Origin: an uncultured Porphyromonas sp.
Lineage (GTDB): Bacteria; Bacteroidota; Bacteroidia; Bacteroidales; Porphyromonadaceae
NCBI RefSeq assembly: GCF_915070105.1
Contig: NZ_CAJZFJ010000009.1
Span: forward strand, 1-40,901
Reading direction: 5' to 3'
DNA length: 40,901 nt
The stretch's first letter is position 1. Each line of letters starts with the position of its first letter. The notes beneath the pieces are model-generated. The model searched no databases, was not told the DNA's origin, and was given only the letters and a program-made list of their open reading frames with translations. Made by a program: the position numbers and the translations under genes. Of this stretch, positions 6,838 to 15,272 are shown piece by piece.

Positions 6838-7713
6838 ATGAAACATGCGTATTTGATTCTTGCTCACACAGAGTTCAAGTTGCTGGGTTTTTTAGTCTCC
6901 CGGCTTGATGATCCTCGGAATGATATCTATATTCATTTTGACAAGAAGCTTCGTGTGCTACCGAAGCTCGAAGTGAAACAGGCAAAACTCTTTATTCTAG
7001 AGCATCGAGAGGATGTGGCATGGGCACACTGTAGCATGATAAAGGCTGAGTACCTTCTCTTTAGGGCAGCGTATTTTTCAACCGAGAAGTACGCTTATTA
7101 TCACCTGCTTTCGGGTGTGGATCTTCCTTTGAAGAGCCAAGATTACATTCACAGCTTCTTCCTCAAGCATGAAGGGAAAGAATTTGTCGGGCTTCATCAG
7201 CCAAATATAGATGCTTATATTGATCGCAATCTAAGACATTACCATCTCTTCTCCCGTTCCTTCAGAGAAACAAAAGGGGTGAGAGGCCTAGCGAAGCGTA
7301 TCTTGCGTAAGTCCTTTCACATTCTGCAAGATCTTTTCTCCTTTAGGATCAACCCTCGAGTAGACTTTCATAAAGGTGGACAATGGGTGAGCGTCACGTC
7401 AAAACTAGTGGCATATATCATCTCTAAGGAGCAGTACGCTCTTGCCCTATTTGATGGTACCTTTGGCTCAGATGAATTCTTTATTCCGACCTTGATTTGG
7501 GGGACTCCCTTTATGGAGAACCTTTATGACCCCACAGATGAAAGCCGTGGAGCAATGCGTTGCATAGGATGGGTGGGTGGACAACTCATAGATTATGCAA
7601 GGAAAGATCTAGAGATGCTACAAGATACAGATCTCCTCTTCGCTCGGAAGTTCAACTCTCATGATATGGACTTCATTGAAGAAGTCCTTAAACTGTCTTA
7701 TACGCATGGATAA
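6838..7713 (+). CDS. GT14 core-2/I-branching type glycosyltransferase
   Basis: A 291-residue protein starting MKHAYLILAHTEF, with NDIYIHFDKK and a YYHLLSGVDLPLKSQDYIHSF-type segment, the hallmarks of the core-2/I-branching family (GT14, beta-1,6-N-acetylglucosaminyltransferase-like). No membrane segment is seen, so it probably works at the cytoplasmic face of the inner membrane. The start is firm: upstream codons lie in the promoter. It overlaps the next gene by 8 bases, showing tight operon organisation. It is first in the polysaccharide locus and may add a branch sugar; the actual donor and linkage cannot be read from sequence. Confidence 0.88.
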   Translation: MKHAYLILAHTEFKLLGFLVSRLDDPRNDIYIHFDKKLRVLPKLEVKQAKLFILEHREDVAWAHCSMIKAEYLLFRAAYFSTEKYAYYHLLSGVDLPLKSQDYIHSFFLKHEGKEFVGLHQPNIDAYIDRNLRHYHLFSRSFRETKGVRGLAKRILRKSFHILQDLFSFRINPRVDFHKGGQWVSVTSKLVAYIISKEQYALALFDGTFGSDEFFIPTLIWGTPFMENLYDPTDESRGAMRCIGWVGGQLIDYARKDLEMLQDTDLLFARKFNSHDMDFIEEVLKLSYTHG

Positions 7714-8707
7714 AGATCTGTCACCACTCGTCTCTGTAGTCATCCCTATTTATAAGGCAGAGGCTACACTCCCGAGTTGTATTGATAGCCTCATTGGACA
7801 GAGTTATCGTCCTCTGGAGCTCCTTTTTGTAGATGACAGTAGTCCTGACCGAGGTGCAGAGCTCGTAGCTTCCCGTACACCTGAACTTCGGGAGCGAGGT
7901 ATGCAAGTGAAGCTCCTTCGTCATCCTGTGAACCAGGGTGTCGCTGTTGCACGAAATACAGCTCTTGATGCAGCTACAGGGGACTACATCTATTCGGTGG
8001 ATGCAGATGATGAGCTCGCTCCAAATACGATAGAGCTCTTGGTGCAAAGAGCCCTTGAGGCGAAATGTGACATTGTCGGCTGTGAATGGCTGCTCAAGCA
8101 AGGAGAGAGCATTCGTCCAATGGTGCAGCCAGAGGTGAGGACAGGTCGTGAGGCCTTTGAGCAGTGCTGTAAAGGCTTGATGCGCTGGAATCTTTGGCTT
8201 TTCCTCATCAAGCGATCCCTTATTGAGACACCCGAGCCTCTACGTTTCCTCCCTGGGAAGAATATGGGCGAAGATATGATGCTTATGGGGAAGCTCTTCC
8301 AAAGAGCAGACTCAGTATCGATCGTTCATAAGCCTCTCTATACTTATGTACGTAATGATAGCTCCCTGACCAGCTCCTATAGTCCGCAGAACTGGGAGCA
8401 AGTGGATGCTAATCTCAAGGAGCTGGAGTCCTACATACAGCGTGCAGGTGGAGATGCCTCCACGCTGGAACTCCTGCAGTTCCTCAAACTTAACCTTAAA
8501 CTCCCCCTTCTCATCACGGGCAAGCGTCAGGACTATGATCGCTGGATGTCGAGCTATACGGAGGCTCATCCCTTCATAGCCCGCAATACCTCTATCTCCT
8601 TCCGCACGAAGCTTCTACAGCAGATGGCTGCTCGTCGTCAGTACTGGTTCGTTATGCTTTATGACCGGATCGTCATGAAGTGGCTCTACAAACTCCTATA
8701 TCACTAG
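7706..8707 (+). CDS. Family 2 glycosyltransferase
   Basis: A 333-residue GT-A enzyme. The N-terminal nucleotide-binding strand reads LVSVVIPIYKAEATLPSCI, followed by LELLFVDDSSPD and, near residue 90, the metal-binding YSVDADDEL (DXD). The C-terminal third is the variable acceptor-binding part. The chosen ATG overlaps the end of the GT14 gene; an upstream in-frame ATG at 7661 would lie within that gene and adds sequence unlike the family. It probably extends the repeat unit of the surface glycan. The sugar is unknown. Confidence 0.9.
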   Translation: MDKDLSPLVSVVIPIYKAEATLPSCIDSLIGQSYRPLELLFVDDSSPDRGAELVASRTPELRERGMQVKLLRHPVNQGVAVARNTALDAATGDYIYSVDADDELAPNTIELLVQRALEAKCDIVGCEWLLKQGESIRPMVQPEVRTGREAFEQCCKGLMRWNLWLFLIKRSLIETPEPLRFLPGKNMGEDMMLMGKLFQRADSVSIVHKPLYTYVRNDSSLTSSYSPQNWEQVDANLKELESYIQRAGGDASTLELLQFLKLNLKLPLLITGKRQDYDRWMSSYTEAHPFIARNTSISFRTKLLQQMAARRQYWFVMLYDRIVMKWLYKLLYH

Positions 8708-8716
8708 TGTCGGTCT

Positions 8717-9973
8717 ATGTGGAAGCTCCTCAGGGTACTCTTTATTTCGGTACTCATCCTTTGCTCTTATTATTCATTCTCCTTTGCTGCTTGGCCGACT
8801 GGTCCCAACACAAAGATGCTTCTAGCTGCGCTAGGGCTCGTGTGGTTTCTCTTCGACTCTTGGAGGCAAGGGAAGGGGCTTCCCTTTACTCCCCTTATGA
8901 TCGGGGGGGCGATTTTTGCAGGGGTATACTCCATCATCAACCTTGTGGCAGTAGAGGTCAATGCCACGGATGACTATAGCTATGTGAACTATCTGACGAC
9001 CTTCTTCGTCTGGATATTCAGTATCTATCCTGCCATGGCGATGCTTCGCCTGGAGTATGGGCAGGTTACCTTCACTCGTGTCGCTTATTATCTAGCGGGA
9101 GTCTCGGCCTTTCAGTGTATCAGTGCCCTTCTGATTGACAATATCCCAGAGGTGGATGAATGGGTTGCATCCCTTGTCCACTACGATGCGGAGTTTATGG
9201 AGCGTATTGACCGCTTGCGCTGCTTTAGTACTTCGCTTGACTCGGGTGGGGTACGCTTTGCCCTTGTCCTAGTCTTGATTGCAGGTTGTCTAAGTGCTGA
9301 CAGGGAGCTAAGGGCCAATACTTCCCATGTCGTCTATCTCCTTCTCTCTTTCTTCGTCATATTGGCCGTCGGATCAATGGTTTCTCGTACTACCTTTACG
9401 GGGGGGGCAGTTGGTATTTTAATTTATATCATACAGACTTCATTTGGGGAGGTACGAAAAGAGACGAACCCGAGTAAAATTATGCCGATCTTTTTGTCTA
9501 TAACGCTTTTGATAGTGGGCATTGGGATCTATCTTTACAATACAGATCCATATTATCATCAGCTTATTCGCTTTGCTTTTGAGGGATTCTTTAATCTTGT
9601 GGAGAAAGGTGAGTTTACTACAGGTTCTACGGAGGTACTCAGCTCTATGTGGCAGTGGCCGAAGGATACCCAGTCTTGGATTATCGGGACGGGAGCCTAC
9701 GGGAACTTTATCTATGGTACGGACATTGGCTACTGTCGTCTGATTCTGTACTCGGGGCTGACGGGCTTCATTCCCTTTGCTCTTTCCTTTGTCTTCTATG
9801 CGTATGTGCTGGGCAGGAGGTATAGCCCTTATCGCTGGATGTTCCTTGCTTTCTGTGCTATGACCTTCATCATTTGGGTAAAGGTATCGACGGACATCCT
9901 GATGATCTATGCCTTTATGTTCTGGCTAAGGCCTGAGGACGATACCTTGATATTTAAGCAGGCTCAATCATAA
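8717..9973 (+). CDS. Multi-spanning membrane protein, Wzy polymerase/O-antigen ligase-like
   Basis: A 418-residue, very hydrophobic protein with about ten predicted membrane segments and a large polar loop near residues 275-335, a layout typical of Wzy polymerases and O-antigen ligases. No sequence signature identifies the exact role; the call rests on topology and its position between glycosyltransferases. It starts 9 bases after the GT2 gene and ends 5 bases before the next, so it is co-transcribed. It contains a G7 tract (8903-8909) and a G8 tract (9400-9407), possible slippage sites. The stretch around 9410-9600 is more AT-rich than its neighbours, which is common for horizontally exchanged polymerase genes. 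Confidence 0.72.
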   Translation: MWKLLRVLFISVLILCSYYSFSFAAWPTGPNTKMLLAALGLVWFLFDSWRQGKGLPFTPLMIGGAIFAGVYSIINLVAVEVNATDDYSYVNYLTTFFVWIFSIYPAMAMLRLEYGQVTFTRVAYYLAGVSAFQCISALLIDNIPEVDEWVASLVHYDAEFMERIDRLRCFSTSLDSGGVRFALVLVLIAGCLSADRELRANTSHVVYLLLSFFVILAVGSMVSRTTFTGGAVGILIYIIQTSFGEVRKETNPSKIMPIFLSITLLIVGIGIYLYNTDPYYHQLIRFAFEGFFNLVEKGEFTTGSTEVLSSMWQWPKDTQSWIIGTGAYGNFIYGTDIGYCRLILYSGLTGFIPFALSFVFYAYVLGRRYSPYRWMFLAFCAMTFIIWVKVSTDILMIYAFMFWLRPEDDTLIFKQAQS

Positions 9974-9978
9974 GTACT

Positions 9979-11103
9979 ATGAAGATCGTATACTGCATCC
10001 CAGCCACCTCCAACTCTGGAGGGATGGAGCGAGTCCTATCGGGGAAGGCTAACTACCTTGCCTCTCTGGGGCATGAGATCGCTATCATCACCACCGATCA
10101 GCGTGGCAAGGCTCCCTTCTTCCCCTTCCGAGAGGGGATTGCCCAGTATGACCTAGGGATCAACTATGATGAGAACAACGATGAGGGTATCCTCTCTAAG
10201 CTACGTTCCTATCCAGGGAAGAAGCGTCGCCACAAGGCTCTGCTTACCTCTCTCCTGATGGAGCTAAAGGCAGATGTCGTCGTCTCTATGTTTGGGGATG
10301 ATGCTGATCTTCTCCCCTCGATCGCAGATGGGAGTAAGAAGGTACTTGAATATCACTTCTCCAAGCTCAAGCGACTACAATACGGGCGTACGGGACTCTG
10401 GCGACTGGTGGATCAGATTCGTACCAAGCTAGATGAACGCACGGTACGTCCTTATGATCGTTTTGTCGTCTTGACGAAGGAGGATCAGGGCTATTGGGGA
10501 GCATTGCCCAACATACGTGTTATCCCCAACGCTCTACCCTTCACGACCGATACCCCATCAGACTGCAAGGCTCACCGAGTGGTCGCTGCTGGGCGTTACG
10601 ACTTCCAAAAGAACTTTGAGCTCCTCATCCGCCTTTGGGCACGCCTTGCCCAAAGTTTCCCCGATTGGGAGCTCTACATCGTAGGCGATGGGAAGATGCG
10701 GGCAGAGCTGACGGCTTTGGTTAGTTCTCTTGGGCTCACGGGCTCGATCACCCTCGCTACCCCCACACATCAGATGCAGGAGGTCTACCGATCTTCCTCG
10801 GTCTATGCAATGACCTCCCGCTACGAAGGTCTTCCGATGGTGCTCCTCGAAGCCCAGCAGATGGGGCTCCCGATCGTCTCTTTTGCCTGCCCCTGTGGTC
10901 CTCGTGATGTGATCACGGATGGTCGGGATGGGTTCCTCATTGAGCCTGGGGACGAAGAGCGTTTTGTCGCTGAGCTCTCCCGACTGATGGCGGACGAGGA
11001 GCTGCGCTGCAAGATGGGGGAAGAGGCACGTAAGGCCTCCCTTCGCTATACTGTAGATCATGTGATGGCTCAGTGGGTGGAGCTATTCGAGGGCTTGGGT
11101 TAA
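9979..11103 (+). CDS. Family 4 glycosyltransferase
   Basis: A 374-residue GT-B enzyme. The N-terminal domain begins MKIVYCIPATSNSGGMERVL, with the G-G-ER loop of GT4 acceptor domains. The C-terminal donor domain starts near VVAAGRYDFQKNF and carries the E-x7-E motif in TSRYEGLPMVLLEAQQMGLP, followed by the CPCGPRDVI loop seen in many GT4 enzymes of surface polysaccharide loci. It begins 5 bases after the polymerase-like gene. It is a retaining transferase by family; donor and acceptor are unknown. Confidence 0.9.
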   Translation: MKIVYCIPATSNSGGMERVLSGKANYLASLGHEIAIITTDQRGKAPFFPFREGIAQYDLGINYDENNDEGILSKLRSYPGKKRRHKALLTSLLMELKADVVVSMFGDDADLLPSIADGSKKVLEYHFSKLKRLQYGRTGLWRLVDQIRTKLDERTVRPYDRFVVLTKEDQGYWGALPNIRVIPNALPFTTDTPSDCKAHRVVAAGRYDFQKNFELLIRLWARLAQSFPDWELYIVGDGKMRAELTALVSSLGLTGSITLATPTHQMQEVYRSSSVYAMTSRYEGLPMVLLEAQQMGLPIVSFACPCGPRDVITDGRDGFLIEPGDEERFVAELSRLMADEELRCKMGEEARKASLRYTVDHVMAQWVELFEGLG

Positions 11104-11131
11104 GGCTCTGCTAACTTGCTACTAGACGAAG

Positions 11132-12250
11132 ATGAAACGCATTGTTATCTCCGCTGTGAACCTCCGCAAGGGTGGGACGCTGACTATCCTTAGGCAGTGC
11201 CTCGCCTTTCTCTCTGAATGGGCTCCTGGGGCAGGCTACGAAGTTGTAGCCCTTGTCCATCGCCAAGAGCTCGCCGACTACCCCAACATCCGCTATATCG
11301 AGCTCCCGTGGGCGATCGATAGCTGGACGAAGCGCCTGTGGTGCGAATACCGTACTATGGGCAAGATCTCACGGGAGCTACCCGGGGAGACGTCCCTCTG
11401 GCTCTCCCTGCACGATACCACGCCAAGGGTCAAGGCGGAGCGCCAAGCAGTCTACTGCCAGACCTCCTTCCCCTTCATGAAGTGGAGAGTGCGAGACTTC
11501 CACTTCGATCCCAAGATACCTCTCTTCTCGATGCTGACCCGCTTTGCCTATAGGATCGGTATTCATCGCAATCGCTATCTGGTGGTACAGCAACGCTGGC
11601 TTCGGGAGGGCTTCAGTCAGATGTTTGGTATCCCCTCGGAGCGGTTTATTGTAGCGCCTCCTCCTCGTTCGCCTGCTGTCGCACTCGGGGAAAGCCCCGA
11701 AGGTGAGGACAGGCAAGGGCGACCCTTCACCTTCCTTTTCGCTTCTACCCCCGATGTGCATAAGAACTTTGAGCTCCTTGCTGAGGCCTCAAGGCTCCTC
11801 GAGAGAAGGCTCGGCAAGGGTGTCTTCGAGACCGTCTTCACCGTCTCGGGGCAGGAGAACAAGTATGCCACTTGGCTCAAGGAAAAGTGGGGTGGGGTAG
11901 CGAGCCTTCGCTTCGCAGGCTTCCAGTCCCCCTCTGACCTTCAGAGCCTCTATGCTAGCTCGGACTGCTTGGTCTTCCCCTCGCGCATTGAGACGTGGGG
12001 TCTTCCGATCTCTGAGTTTATGCCCTACGATCGTCCTATGCTACTCTCTGACCTGCCTTATGCGCATGAGACCTCGACTGGGGCTCGTAGAGTGGCCTAC
12101 TTCGATCCCGATAATGCGGAGCAGTTGGCTACGCTGATGGAGAAGACCCTCCGAGGCGACGACGCTCCCTTTGCGCCCAATGAGCCCCGCCCGACAGCCC
12201 CGCCCACGGCGAAGGACTGGCAGGAGCTCTTCACCTTGCTCCTTAGCTAA
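11132..12250 (+). CDS. Family 4 glycosyltransferase
   Basis: A 372-residue GT-B enzyme. It begins MKRIVISAVNLRKGGTLTIL, with the GG loop after the first strand. The donor domain has FLFASTPDVHKNFELL and the E-x7-E-like segment FPSRIETWGLPISEFMPYDRP, where the first Glu is followed by WGLPISE. This variant with ETWGLP is common in Bacteroidetes. It follows the preceding GT4 by 28 bases, and a 380-base gap comes after it, so it may be the last gene of the first transcript of the locus. Specificity is unknown. Confidence 0.88.
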   Translation: MKRIVISAVNLRKGGTLTILRQCLAFLSEWAPGAGYEVVALVHRQELADYPNIRYIELPWAIDSWTKRLWCEYRTMGKISRELPGETSLWLSLHDTTPRVKAERQAVYCQTSFPFMKWRVRDFHFDPKIPLFSMLTRFAYRIGIHRNRYLVVQQRWLREGFSQMFGIPSERFIVAPPPRSPAVALGESPEGEDRQGRPFTFLFASTPDVHKNFELLAEASRLLERRLGKGVFETVFTVSGQENKYATWLKEKWGGVASLRFAGFQSPSDLQSLYASSDCLVFPSRIETWGLPISEFMPYDRPMLLSDLPYAHETSTGARRVAYFDPDNAEQLATLMEKTLRGDDAPFAPNEPRPTAPPTAKDWQELFTLLLS

Positions 12251-12632
12251 GGTCGCTCATCCCTCCTCTTTCTGCCCTACAGCAGGTAGGCCCGATACCT
12301 CTCTTTAGGTATCCTCGCTACCTCGTTTCGGGTTCCCCCGCTACCTCAGCAGGGCTTTCCTCACTACCTTCATCTAGCTACATGGAGGGTTAGAGGACGG
12401 GAAGTGGAAGTACTCACCGAGGGTTCGTTACTTTACCTCCTAAATGCCACTGTCATAGGGGGGAGAAATCCTTTGGGGAAGCTGTGCAGTGGCATCTGTA
12501 GCAGATAGTTAATAATTAGCAGTAAATTTATAGGGCAAAGGAGCTTGATCATCCCCTCCCTTCCCCTGCACGACGACAAGGTAGGAGAAGGAGCGGTCTG
12601 GCGAAGGCCCACTGCAACAATGGGAATAGAGT
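12251..12632. other. Intergenic stretch with degenerate repeats and a long-loop hairpin
   Basis: No gene is seen. The first part holds a degenerate 22-24-base tandem repeat (12291-12380). The second part has the inverted pair ATGCCACTG (12444-12452) and CAGTGGCAT (12487-12495) with a 34-base loop. No clear TAnnTTTG promoter was found, although a new transcript for the second half of the locus would be expected here. Confidence 0.5.
12291..12380. repeat. Degenerate tandem repeat, about four units of 22-24 bases
   Basis: Units start near 12291, 12313, 12335 and 12359. Each has a C-rich start, then a core close to GCTACCTC, then a T-rich or G-rich end. The units are diverged, so chance cannot be excluded. 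Confidence 0.4.
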
Positions 12633-13751
12633 ATGACTAGAATTCTACAACTTGGTAAGTTTTACCCCATCCATGGCGGCGTAGAGAAGGTCATGATGAT
12701 CTTCACAGAGGGTCTCGATGAGCGAGGCTACTCCTGCGACATGCTCTGTGCCTCCCACGACGGCGAGGTGGACGATATAATCCTCTCGGAGCGCTCCCGC
12801 ATCATGCGTACCAATACGCTGGTCAAGGCTGCTGCGACGATGATTTCTCCCGAGATGATCTTCCGCCTCCGACGTGTCTGCAATCGCTACGACATCATCC
12901 ATATCCATCACCCAGACCCTATGGCGACCCTTGCCCTGTGGCTCTCGGGATACAAAGGGAAGGTCGTCCTGCACTGGCACAGCGATATCCTCAAGCAGAA
13001 GCACCTGCTCAAGCTCTTCATGCCCCTGCAAAAGTGGCTGATCCGTCGGGCAGACCTCATCCTAGGTACTACGCCTGTCTATGTCAAGGAGTCCCCATTC
13101 CTGCAGCAGGCACAGCATAAGACGAACTTCCTACCTATCGGGGTAGACCCTCACCCCTGGCTCGCAGATGAGATCGAGACGATACGAGAGAGCTACGCAG
13201 GAAAGAAGATTATCTTCAATGTCGGGCGTCTAGTACCCTATAAGGGCTATCACCACCTCATCGACTCGATGAGATACCTCAGTGATGACTACATCCTCCT
13301 CATAGGAGGTGATGGCCCGCTACGAGGGGAGCTAGAGGCACAGATCCAGCAGCATGGTCTGCAGGATCGCGTGAAGCTCCTAGGCTTCATCCCTGGCAAG
13401 CTCAAACCTGCCTACTTCGGTGCTTGTGATGTCTTCTGCCTGAGCTCGATCCTCAAGACCGAGGCTTATGCCATCGTCCTCATTGAGGCGATGTCCCTAG
13501 CTCGCCCCGTGATCGCCACCAAGATCCCCGAGTCAGGTGTCTCGTGGGTCAACGCAGATGGAGTCTCTGGGATCAACGTCCCCATCGAGGATAGTGCCTC
13601 TATGGCCGATTCTATACGAACAATATGTGAAGACCCAGCGTTGTGGGAGAAGTACAGCCGAGGAGCACGAGCACGCTTCTACGACGTCTTCACGAAAGAT
13701 GAGATGATCAATAACTTGATCGAAATCTATACAGACCTACTAAATAAGTAA
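12633..13751 (+). CDS. Family 4 glycosyltransferase
   Basis: A 372-residue GT-B enzyme. It begins MTRILQLGKFYPIHGGVEKV with the GG-E loop, and has DIIHIHHPDPMATL and VLHWHSDIL in the acceptor domain. The donor domain opens with IIFNVGRLVPYKGYHHLI, and the E-x7-E motif is in TEAYAIVLIEAMSLARPVI. This pattern resembles mannosyltransferase-like enzymes of Bacteroidetes capsule loci, but the sugar cannot be assigned. AATAGAGT precedes the ATG, as it does before the next gene. It starts a second gene group after the 380-base gap, and the initiating transferase follows 16 bases later. Confidence 0.9.
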   Translation: MTRILQLGKFYPIHGGVEKVMMIFTEGLDERGYSCDMLCASHDGEVDDIILSERSRIMRTNTLVKAAATMISPEMIFRLRRVCNRYDIIHIHHPDPMATLALWLSGYKGKVVLHWHSDILKQKHLLKLFMPLQKWLIRRADLILGTTPVYVKESPFLQQAQHKTNFLPIGVDPHPWLADEIETIRESYAGKKIIFNVGRLVPYKGYHHLIDSMRYLSDDYILLIGGDGPLRGELEAQIQQHGLQDRVKLLGFIPGKLKPAYFGACDVFCLSSILKTEAYAIVLIEAMSLARPVIATKIPESGVSWVNADGVSGINVPIEDSASMADSIRTICEDPALWEKYSRGARARFYDVFTKDEMINNLIEIYTDLLNK

Positions 13752-13767
13752 AGAGAGGAAATAGAGT

Positions 13768-14364
13768 ATGAACATCATTGAGCGAGTGATCAAGCGAACG
13801 TTTGACTTTTGGCTAGCCCTGATCTCCTTGATCTTCTTCTCCCCAGTAATCGCTATCATCGCGATCTTGATACGCCGGGAGGAACCAGATGGGGATGTGA
13901 TCTTCCAGCAGGAGCGTATCGGCTATAAAGGCAAGCCCTTCACTCTATATAAGTTCCGATCCATGCGAATGGATGCGGAGAAGGATAATACGCCCCAGCT
14001 CTACCAGGATGGCGATAGTCGTCTGACGAAGATCGGAGCCTTCATCCGAGCTCATCACCTCGATGAGTTCCCCCAGCTATGGAATGTACTTAAGGGGGAG
14101 ATGGCATTCGTTGGACCACGACCTGAGCGTAAATTCTTCATCGACCAGATCATGGAGCATAACCCCGACTATGCCCGCCTCTATGCCCTGCGCCCAGGAC
14201 TTTTCTCCTATGCTACACTCTATAACGGTTACACAGATACAATGGAAAAGATGCTAGAGCGTCTACGTCTCGACCTAGAGTATCTGGATAACTACTCGCT
14301 GTGGTTTGACGTTAAGATCATCTTCCTCACAGCCTTCTCTATTATTTTTGGTAAGAAATTCTAA
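13768..14364 (+). CDS. Initiating sugar transferase (phosphoglycosyl transferase)
   Basis: A 198-residue member of the bacterial sugar transferase family (WcaJ/WbaP C-terminal type, small monotopic form). It places the first sugar phosphate on undecaprenyl phosphate at the inner membrane. The N-terminal re-entrant hydrophobic helix spans about residues 13-35 (FWLALISLIFFSPVIAIIA). Signature motifs follow: QERIGYKGKPFTLYKFRSM, then HLDEFPQLWNVLKGEMAFVGPRPE, which contains the catalytic Asp-Glu pair, and YALRPGLFSYATL. It lacks the four-helix N-terminal domain of long forms. It is the only initiation enzyme in the locus. Confidence 0.94.
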   Translation: MNIIERVIKRTFDFWLALISLIFFSPVIAIIAILIRREEPDGDVIFQQERIGYKGKPFTLYKFRSMRMDAEKDNTPQLYQDGDSRLTKIGAFIRAHHLDEFPQLWNVLKGEMAFVGPRPERKFFIDQIMEHNPDYARLYALRPGLFSYATLYNGYTDTMEKMLERLRLDLEYLDNYSLWFDVKIIFLTAFSIIFGKKF

Positions 14365-14383
14365 GATGGGACACTATCCTGCA

Positions 14384-15268
14384 ATGATTAAAAAGATACT
14401 CCGAGCAACAGCCCTACCTGCGGCTATTCTATTCACCCTCGTACTCTCCTCCTGTGACTCGGCACAGCGCACGATCTACCTCAAGGATGCCGAGGTCGCT
14501 AAGACCTATGGCGTGAAGTATGATAGTGGGATCGTGATCCAGAAGGGCGATAAGCTCGGTATCACCGTGACCAGCCTGCGCAATCCCGAGCTAGCTCTCC
14601 CCTTCAATGCCAAGGGGCTAACCACAGCCTCCAAGGCTCAGAGTACCCTACCTACGGTCTCTCTACCCGAAGGGATCAATGAGCCCAAGTCCCCTGATGC
14701 CCAGCTCTCCTATCTAGTAGATGCTAATGGCAACATCCAGTTCCCTGTCCTAGGGACTCTACAGGTGCAGGGGATGACCCTCGAGCAGGTTAGCGAGATC
14801 ATTCGTACCCGCCTCGTCGCAGATAAGTACCTCGTAGATGCCCATGTGGTGACGAAGTTTGATAACCTAAGAGTTATGCTCCTCGGTGCTTTTATGGCTC
14901 TGACGACCTTCAATACAAACGCAACGTCCCTTACGGATAGAGGTTCCTTCCACCTCGATAACTCCCAGACGAATATTCTCGAGCTTATCTCTCGTGTGGG
15001 GGGGCTGTCAGAGCAGGCCGACTTTGCACGGGTGAATGTCATTCGCCGTGTGGGCAACGAGTATGCCTATTACAGGCTAAATATGCTCTCGAAGGACATC
15101 TTTGATTCTCCAGCCTTCTATCTCCAGCAGAACGATATCGTCTACGCAGAGTACAAGTATCAGAAGAAGGATAGTGAGGCCAAGCTCCTCTCTACTATCA
15201 CCTATGTGACCTCTGCTCTCTCAACGCTGGTGACTGCAATGGCTCTCATCACAGTCCTCAAGAAGTAA
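14384..15268 (+). CDS. Polysaccharide export lipoprotein (Wza/OPX-like)
   Basis: OPX proteins form the periplasmic and outer-membrane exit path for capsule and exopolysaccharide. The N-terminus has a lipoprotein signal with lipobox LSSC, so Cys near residue 24 would be lipidated. A polysaccharide export (Poly_export) domain follows (YDSGIVIQKGDKLGITVTS), then a SLBB-like segment at NLRVMLLGAF, and a C-terminal hydrophobic helix near residues 270-290. The start is uncertain: ATG 14366 would add six residues; MIKKILR at 14384 gives a standard signal peptide. It begins just after the initiating transferase and ends 4 bases before the Wzc-like gene, the usual pairing. Confidence 0.9.
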   Translation: MIKKILRATALPAAILFTLVLSSCDSAQRTIYLKDAEVAKTYGVKYDSGIVIQKGDKLGITVTSLRNPELALPFNAKGLTTASKAQSTLPTVSLPEGINEPKSPDAQLSYLVDANGNIQFPVLGTLQVQGMTLEQVSEIIRTRLVADKYLVDAHVVTKFDNLRVMLLGAFMALTTFNTNATSLTDRGSFHLDNSQTNILELISRVGGLSEQADFARVNVIRRVGNEYAYYRLNMLSKDIFDSPAFYLQQNDIVYAEYKYQKKDSEAKLLSTITYVTSALSTLVTAMALITVLKK

Positions 15269-15272
15269 CGAT

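Noticed and set aside
12291..12380. CRISPR array
   Set aside because: Units are diverged, there are no constant repeats with unique spacers and no cas genes.
14306..14383. Longer start for the export lipoprotein
   Set aside because: It would overlap the initiating transferase and place non-signal sequence before a normal lipoprotein signal.
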